From Lachnospiraceae bacterium (GTDB lineage Bacteria > Bacillota > Clostridia > Lachnospirales > Lachnospiraceae): DNA of 64,000 bases. Both the position numbers and the translations under genes were made by a program. Positions 60,023 to 64,000 of the stretch are shown here, one piece after another. Location of the stretch: assembly GCA_910575555.1 (NCBI GenBank), contig CAJTFX010000001.1:248001-312000 (forward strand), read 5' to 3'. Under the pieces are notes generated by a model. It was not told the origin of the DNA, made no database searches, and was given only the letters and a program-made list of their open reading frames with translations. The first letter of the stretch is position 1; the number at the start of each line of letters is the position of its first letter.

Positions 60023-60055
60023 AGTATAAACGGAAGGGGAAGATTTTTTTGTCAA
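60023..60055 (-). promoter_or_regulatory. spoIIG promoter with 21-bp spacer
   Basis: On the minus strand TTGACA (60050-60055) and TATACT (60023-60028) are separated by 21 bp, longer than the normal 17. The Bacillus spoIIG promoter is known for a 22-bp spacer and Spo0A dependence. A 0A-box-like TTGTCG lies 38 bp upstream of the -35 (60094-60099). Confidence 0.65.
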
Positions 60056-60090
60056 ACTGTTGTCCGCTTTGGGGAAAATTCTTTTACAGA

Positions 60091-60099
60091 AAACGACAA
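60091..60099 (-). promoter_or_regulatory. 0A-box-like site upstream of spoIIGA
   Basis: TTGTCGTTT on the minus strand resembles the Spo0A box TTGTCGAA. A second string, TTTGTCGAT, lies downstream of the -10 near 60012-60020 and is less likely to be functional. Confidence 0.4.
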
Positions 60100-60186
60100 G
60101 GAGGGATGTTTTCAGAAATGGAGATCAGTTTGGAGGGGGTAACAGCAGGTTGAATTCAGCACGGAGAAAATTTTAAAAAAACAGAC

Positions 60187-60617
60187 GGCAATTCCGGCCT
60201 GTCCTTCCTCACGCAAACCGGGCAGGGATGCGGTGAACTAACTGCGAACTGCGGCTGATACTGCAACGAACGTTTTATATTTGGATACGGACGGTACTAC
60301 CGGATTGCCCTTTGACACACAAACTGGGCAGCGTTTTGGCGAACTAACTGCTAACTGCGTCTAAGGAGTTCCGGAAAGCCGTCACTCCTAAAACTCCGTA
60401 AGCAGTGGATTTCGCCTCCACACAATGCGCCCAGGAACCGTTTGCTTAGCCAAAGGGCAATCCGGTAGTTCCTGTGTATCGAAATATAGATTATTCGCTG
60501 TAGTACTAAGGAAATCAGGAAAACCTCCCTTCCCAAGTCTCCGCAAGCAGGGAATTTCACTTTCGCTAAATATGCCCGTCAATCGTCCGTTTAGAGGAAA
60601 GACAGGACGGAATTGCC
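60187..60617. repeat. Repeat family R, copy 3, split by a nested family-R element
   Basis: The outer arms are GGCAATTCCGGCCTGTC at 60187 and its partner GACAGGACGGAATTGCC ending at 60617. The left half stops after GCGGCTGA (60258) and the right half resumes with CTAAGG (60506). The inserted piece is the complete copy at 60259-60505. Joined, the halves give one element of ordinary length. Confidence 0.75.
60259..60505. repeat. Repeat family R, copy 4, complete and nested
   Basis: This 247-bp element has the clearest termini of the family: TACTGCAACGAA and TTCGCTGTAGTA, followed inward by TATATTTGGATACGGACGG and the core 60299-60466 bounded by CCGGATTGCCCTTTG/CAAAGGGCAATCCGG. Terminal inverted repeats total about 65 bp with mismatches. 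It encodes no protein. Confidence 0.8.
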
Positions 60618-60769
60618 CGGATTTTGAAAAATGTTTCTGCTGTGAATAAAAAACGTATTCAGAATCATATGTAAATCTTATTTTTTGTAATATCCCCAAC
60701 AGTTTCACAATTATAATCACAATTCCCCGCCCTCAGGTAAAATCCCTTTCAAATATATAGCAAACAGTT

Positions 60770-61080
60770 TCTAGAAATGGAATTTTAGAAACGCTTTTTG
60801 AAAACCAGGCAATTCAGTCTGGTCCTTCCTCTAAGCAAACGGTTCACGGGCGTATTTAGCGGAGGCGAAATCCACTGCCTACAAAGACTTAGGAATGAGG
60901 GCTTTCCCGAATTCCTTAGCCGCAGTTGGCAGTTAGTTCGCTGCAGCGCTGCCCGGTTTGCGTGAGGAAGGACCGGACTGAATTGCCGTCCGTTTCCAAA
61001 ACCCTTTCGCCAAAATAAGTTCTCAGTGAGCCTTGTACAAAATGTCTTGCTTGCCGTCCGTTTCCAAAAACCCTTTCGTC
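60770..61080. repeat. Repeat family R, copy 5
   Basis: The core 60808-60987 is bounded by GGCAATTCAGTCTGGTCC and GGACCGGACTGAATTGCC. An inner pair CTTAGGAAT/ATTCCTTAG is kept. The right tail TTGCCGTCCGTTTCCAAAA occurs twice, at 60983 and about 68 bp later. Orientation matches copy 2. Confidence 0.75.
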
Positions 61081-61091
61081 TTAAAAACAGC

Positions 61092-61124
61092 AAAAAAACA
61101 GCCATCCTGAATCAACATGGCTGT
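61092..61124 (-). terminator. Intrinsic terminator of ftsZ
   Basis: On the minus strand an 8-bp stem ACAGCCAT/ATGGCTGT with an 11-nt loop is followed by seven T residues, 40 bp past the ftsZ stop. Confidence 0.85.
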
Positions 61125-61163
61125 CTTTTCTATGTAATTTCTTAATACAATTTCTTTGCAAAT

Positions 61164-62390
61164 CTATTTCCTTGTATTCTTCAAAAACTCCGGAATCTTA
61201 ATATCCCGTTCCGGCACCGTGCTCTCCGGCCTTCTGGGCCTTTGGATTCCAAGAGTGGATGCCGTTACGCCCAGGTTCCCGGAACCTGCGTTGGATGATG
61301 ACGGCTGATTCACTGACCCGTAAGGACTGGCCGGGCGGGTGACAGAGCCCAGGTTACTGGAGGTTCTTGCCGGAGTCGTCATTCTGGAAGGCGTATTCTG
61401 GGCATATTTCATGCTCGGCATTACCTTAGGCGCCGGAGCCGCGTCGCCAAGACCTGTGGCAATTACTGTTACAATTGCCTCATCCGTCATACTTTCGTCA
61501 AACTTGGCACCGAAGATAATATTTGCATTCTCGCCTGCCAAATCCTGCACATAGCTGGCTGCATCGCTGCCGTCCACAAGGGAGATATCTCCGGAAATAT
61601 TGATAATCACATGGGAAGCGCCTGTAATGGTAGTTTCTAACAGAGGGCTTGCCACAGCAAGCTTCACTGCTTCTGTAGCCTTGTCGTCTCCCTTTGCCAT
61701 ACCGATACCGATATGAGCCATTCCCTTATCCTTCATTACGGTCTGGACATCTGCAAAGTCCAGATTGATCAATGCAGGTAAATTAATCAGGTCTGTAATT
61801 CCCTGTACCGCCTGCTGCAGCACTTCGTCTGCCTTTTTCAAAGCATCCGGCATGGTAGTCCTTCGGTCCACAATCTCCAAAAGCTTGTCATTGGGGATCA
61901 CAATCAGGGTATCCACGCTTTCCTTTAAACGCTCAATGCCTCCCATGGCGTTGAGCATGCGGGCCTTGGCTTCAAAACGAAAGGGCTTCGTGACTACGCC
62001 TACGGTAAGGATTCCCATATCCTTGGCAATCTTTGCAACTACCGGTGCGGCTCCGGTTCCGGTTCCGCCTCCCATCCCGCAGGTTACAAACACCATGTCT
62101 GCGCCTTTAATCTCTGCGGTCAGTTCGTCAATGCTCTCCTCCGCCGCTTTCTGACCGATTTCAGGCTGCGCGCCTGCTCCCAGTCCCTTTGTCAGCTTCT
62201 CGCCGATTTGAACCAATGTAGGCGCCTTACAAAGCGTCAGCGCCTGCTTGTCCGTGTTGATTCCGATAAACTCAACACCGCCGATACTCTCATCAATCAT
62301 TCTATTGACTGCATTATTTCCAGCCCCTCCAACACCAATTACGATGATTTTTGCACTGGAATCTGCCTCTGTTGTCATTATTTCAAGCAA
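61164..62390 (-). CDS. ftsZ: Cell division protein FtsZ
   Basis: FtsZ is the tubulin-like GTPase that forms the division ring. The 408-residue protein has [17 protein letters not shown] near residue 15, the tubulin signature [13 protein letters not shown] near 107, and [11 protein letters not shown] near 205. A variable linker rich in Ser/Pro/Asn leads to a C-terminal conserved peptide ([11 protein letters not shown]) that binds FtsA/SepF-type anchors. The TTG at 62390 is 7 nt after GGAGG and gives MLEIMTTEA, like Bacillus MLEFE. The ATG four codons later is 19 nt from that site. No ftsA is adjacent. Confidence 0.97.
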   Translation of the reverse strand: MLEIMTTEADSSAKIIVIGVGGAGNNAVNRMIDESIGGVEFIGINTDKQALTLCKAPTLVQIGEKLTKGLGAGAQPEIGQKAAEESIDELTAEIKGADMVFVTCGMGGGTGTGAAPVVAKIAKDMGILTVGVVTKPFRFEAKARMLNAMGGIERLKESVDTLIVIPNDKLLEIVDRRTTMPDALKKADEVLQQAVQGITDLINLPALINLDFADVQTVMKDKGMAHIGIGMAKGDDKATEAVKLAVASPLLETTITGASHVIINISGDISLVDGSDAASYVQDLAGENANIIFGAKFDESMTDEAIVTVIATGLGDAAPAPKVMPSMKYAQNTPSRMTTPARTSSNLGSVTRPASPYGSVNQPSSSNAGSGNLGVTASTLGIQRPRRPESTVPERDIKIPEFLKNTRK

Positions 62391-62458
62391 GGTTCTTCCT
62401 CCTTTTATCCTCTATCTGAACTTTTCATTCTATATCCACTTTTAAACTCTTATACACT

Positions 62459-62487
62459 ATACTATAATTTTTTGAAGAATTAATCAA
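62459..62487 (-). promoter_or_regulatory. Candidate ftsZ promoter
   Basis: On the minus strand TTGATT (62482-62487), a 17-bp spacer and TAGTAT (62459-62464) lie about 70 bp before ftsZ, in the ftsQ-ftsZ gap. The gap is AT-rich, so the call is moderate. Confidence 0.5.
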
Positions 62488-62571
62488 TAAGAAATTTTAA
62501 TTTTATTGTATTTTTTTCAGTGGTATTTCTTTCTTTCCTGCAAAAATAACACAAATTTCGACAAATATATT

Positions 62572-63321
62572 CTATCCGGTTTTTTCAAAAGCAATATCTG
62601 TCGTGTGTTCCGTCCAGCTTTCCAGGTGCAGTGTGCCCTTCTGCCCGTCCAGCTTCGGCATAATATAAGAAAGCCTTACCACCTTCTCATTCAGATTTTG
62701 AGCCTGTCCAATCAGAACCGTAATTTCCCCATAGCTCAATGTAAAATTCCCTTCTCCTCCATATCTGACATTTTCCGGAACCTGTTCATATTTTTTCAGC
62801 ATCTGCGTCAGCGACAACAGATTTTTCAAAATATCCTTGCCTTTGATCGGAAGTTTTTCATACAAAACAATTTGTTCCACATCCAGCCCGCTTATCACCG
62901 GAACGCCTTCTATCACTTCCGAGGACATTTCCACTACAAACCCGTCTTTGTCAAAGTAAGCATTCTGCCCCAATGCATCAATATAAACCCTGCCCAGCAA
63001 TGCTTTCTCATATACTTTGATTTCCAGTGTCTGGGGTGATTTGAGAAAAACCTCCATGCTGTCCACAAAAGGCATTTCTCTAGGCTCCACAAACTTGTAT
63101 TTAAAATAAACATACAGGCTGTTCCAAGAATATTCATCATCCAGCAGCCAGTCTTTCATGGCTTCGTCGGAATAATGTTCATTGCCGGTTACTTTTACCT
63201 TCTTCACCGTGAACAAGTTGATCACAATCAAAGCCGCTATCGCCAAAAAGAGCAAAATCATAAGAATTGTCAGCCCTATTGTTTTCCATCGCTTTTTCTG
63301 CTTCCGTTTTCCTCTTCCCAT
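62572..63321 (-). CDS. ftsQ: Cell division protein FtsQ/DivIB
   Basis: This 249-residue bitopic protein is part of the FtsQ-FtsL-FtsB divisome complex. It has a basic cytoplasmic start (GRGKRKQKKRWK), one membrane helix (about residues 14-36), a POTRA domain (FTVKKVKVTGNEHYSDEAMK) and a FtsQ beta domain (YFDKDGFVVEMSSEVIEGVP). It starts 3 bp after ftsW, with GGAGTAAGAC. Confidence 0.93.
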   Translation of the reverse strand: MGRGKRKQKKRWKTIGLTILMILLFLAIAALIVINLFTVKKVKVTGNEHYSDEAMKDWLLDDEYSWNSLYVYFKYKFVEPREMPFVDSMEVFLKSPQTLEIKVYEKALLGRVYIDALGQNAYFDKDGFVVEMSSEVIEGVPVISGLDVEQIVLYEKLPIKGKDILKNLLSLTQMLKKYEQVPENVRYGGEGNFTLSYGEITVLIGQAQNLNEKVVRLSYIMPKLDGQKGTLHLESWTEHTTDIAFEKTG

Positions 63322-63324
63322 GTC

Positions 63325-64000
63325 TTACTCCTGTTCCAGATGAATTCCCCTTGACACGCTTAGCACCAGTCCGATTTCCGCTAACAAAAACAGCACCGAT
63401 GTTCCGCCGTAGCTGATAAACGGCAGGGAAATCCCCGTATTCGGTATGGTATTGGTTACTACCGCAATATTCAGTATTACCTGTATGGAAATATGGGCCA
63501 AAGCTCCCGTGACAATCAGCGCCCCATACAAATCCTGCGCATTGCTGGCAATGACCATAAATCTCCAGATAGTAATTACAAACAGCAGAATTACGCTGAT
63601 GGCGCCGAATAACCCCAGTTCCTCGCAGATAATTGAAAAAATCATATCGTTCTGGGCCTCCGGCACAAATCCCAGCTTCTGCATGCTGCCGCCCAGCCCC
63701 TTTCCAAAGAGTCCGCCGGAACCAATGGCATAAAGGCCCTGAAGCGTCTGATACCCCTTCTCGTATTTCTCCGGATTCAGCCAGATCCGCAGACGTTCCG
63801 CCCGGTAGGCTTCCATCATGATAAACACTGCTCCAAAAAGAATCACCGCCCCGCCTGCAATGAAAAACTGGGCGTATTTGGGACTTGCCACAAAGACCAT
63901 GGAAATGGCAATTCCCAGTATAATAATTGCCGTACTTAAGTTTCCGATTGCCACCACGGCAACCATGGGAAGGACAATTGCAATTATTTTCACTAATGAA
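63325..64000 (-). CDS. ftsW: Cell division lipid-II polymerase FtsW (N-terminus outside window)
   Basis: FtsW is a SEDS-family glycosyltransferase that polymerises septal peptidoglycan with its partner PBP. The visible 225 residues are the C-terminal part: YQTLQGLYAIGSGGLFGKGL, LGFVPEAQNDMIFSIICEEL and the family hallmark NTGISLPFISYGGTSV near the end. The frame stays open to the window edge, so the 5' part is cut off. The shorter family member SpoVE is an alternative name, but adjacency to ftsQ-ftsZ favours FtsW. No murG lies between it and ftsQ. Confidence 0.92.
   Translation of the reverse strand, partial: SLVKIIAIVLPMVAVVAIGNLSTAIIILGIAISMVFVASPKYAQFFIAGGAVILFGAVFIMMEAYRAERLRIWLNPEKYEKGYQTLQGLYAIGSGGLFGKGLGGSMQKLGFVPEAQNDMIFSIICEELGLFGAISVILLFVITIWRFMVIASNAQDLYGALIVTGALAHISIQVILNIAVVTNTIPNTGISLPFISYGGTSVLFLLAEIGLVLSVSRGIHLEQE

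Larger units (their letters stand above)
59991..61163. other. 1.2-kb gene-free region between spoIIGA and ftsZ
   Basis: The first 130 bp hold the spoIIGA promoter. The rest consists of family-R palindromic elements (60187-60617 with a nested copy, and 60770-61080) and the ftsZ terminator. I see no supported coding sequence or RNA gene. Confidence 0.8.

Noticed and set aside
60388-60720. Minus-strand frame of 110 codons between spoIIGA and ftsZ.
   Set aside because: It is composed of family-R repeat sequence, crosses the junction of the nested element, and has no ribosome site.
62378-62390. ATG at 62378 as the ftsZ start.
   Set aside because: It is 19 nt from the GGAGG site, while the TTG at 62390 is 7 nt away and gives the MLE start seen in other Firmicute FtsZ proteins.

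Overview
The window reads as a chromosome segment of a spore-forming, anaerobic, low-GC Gram-positive bacterium, most likely a member of the Lachnospiraceae (Clostridia). The evidence is spoIIGA, sigE, sigG and CotF-like coat genes, an oxygen-sensitive [FeFe]-hydrogenase, a class B sortase with secreted substrates, the Firmicute order of the nusA-infB operon, and ftsW-ftsQ-ftsZ running into the sporulation sigma genes. The genus cannot be fixed from sequence alone.

Layout. 1-5.4 kb: a sortase B gene between two paralogous secreted proteins. 5.7-13 kb: group B [FeFe]-hydrogenase, feoAB behind a Fur-box promoter, an NlpC/P60 cell-wall hydrolase and a Na/Pi cotransporter. 12.9-21.6 kb: a nine-gene translation operon (rimP-nusA-ylxR-ylxQ-infB-rbfA-nrnA-truB-ribF). 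21.6-26.4 kb: tRNA-Glu, an SNF-family amino-acid transporter, a 1-kb gene-free stretch filled with palindromic repeats, mtaB and an HPr-like gene. 26.5-36.6 kb: thiI, a cysteine desulfurase, rsmE and prmA, preceded by a Dlt-like operon (J-domain protein, adenylating ligase, fold-III PLP decarboxylase, acyl carrier protein, MBOAT acyltransferase, DltD-like protein). 36.8-42.1 kb: small coat genes, a membrane-bound XRE regulator divergent from a MATE exporter, an AraC regulator and a heptad-repeat protein. 42.3-51 kb: an alpha-galactoside locus (LacI regulator, binding protein, two permeases, GH13_4 and GH36 enzymes). 51-54 kb: argS and a dapF-like gene. 54-60 kb: AraC regulator, coiled-coil gene, sigG, a beta-CASP nuclease, sigE and spoIIGA. 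60-61 kb: a second repeat cluster. 61.2-64 kb: ftsZ, ftsQ and the 3' part of ftsW.

The most unusual coding region is the Dlt-like operon. It joins the parts of a D-alanylation machine to a decarboxylase whose active-site loop departs from diaminopimelate decarboxylase and resembles enzymes acting on carrier-bound amino acids. I infer a pathway that loads an amino acid on a carrier, decarboxylates it there, and transfers the product to an extracellular polymer. Outside genes, at least three families of palindromic repeats occupy intergenic space. One shows nested insertions at the same internal site and arms that differ between copies but still pair within each copy. The sporulation cluster appears locally rearranged: sigG lies on the opposite strand from spoIIGA-sigE, and a hairpin-repeat family sits on both sides of the sigG-nuclease segment.
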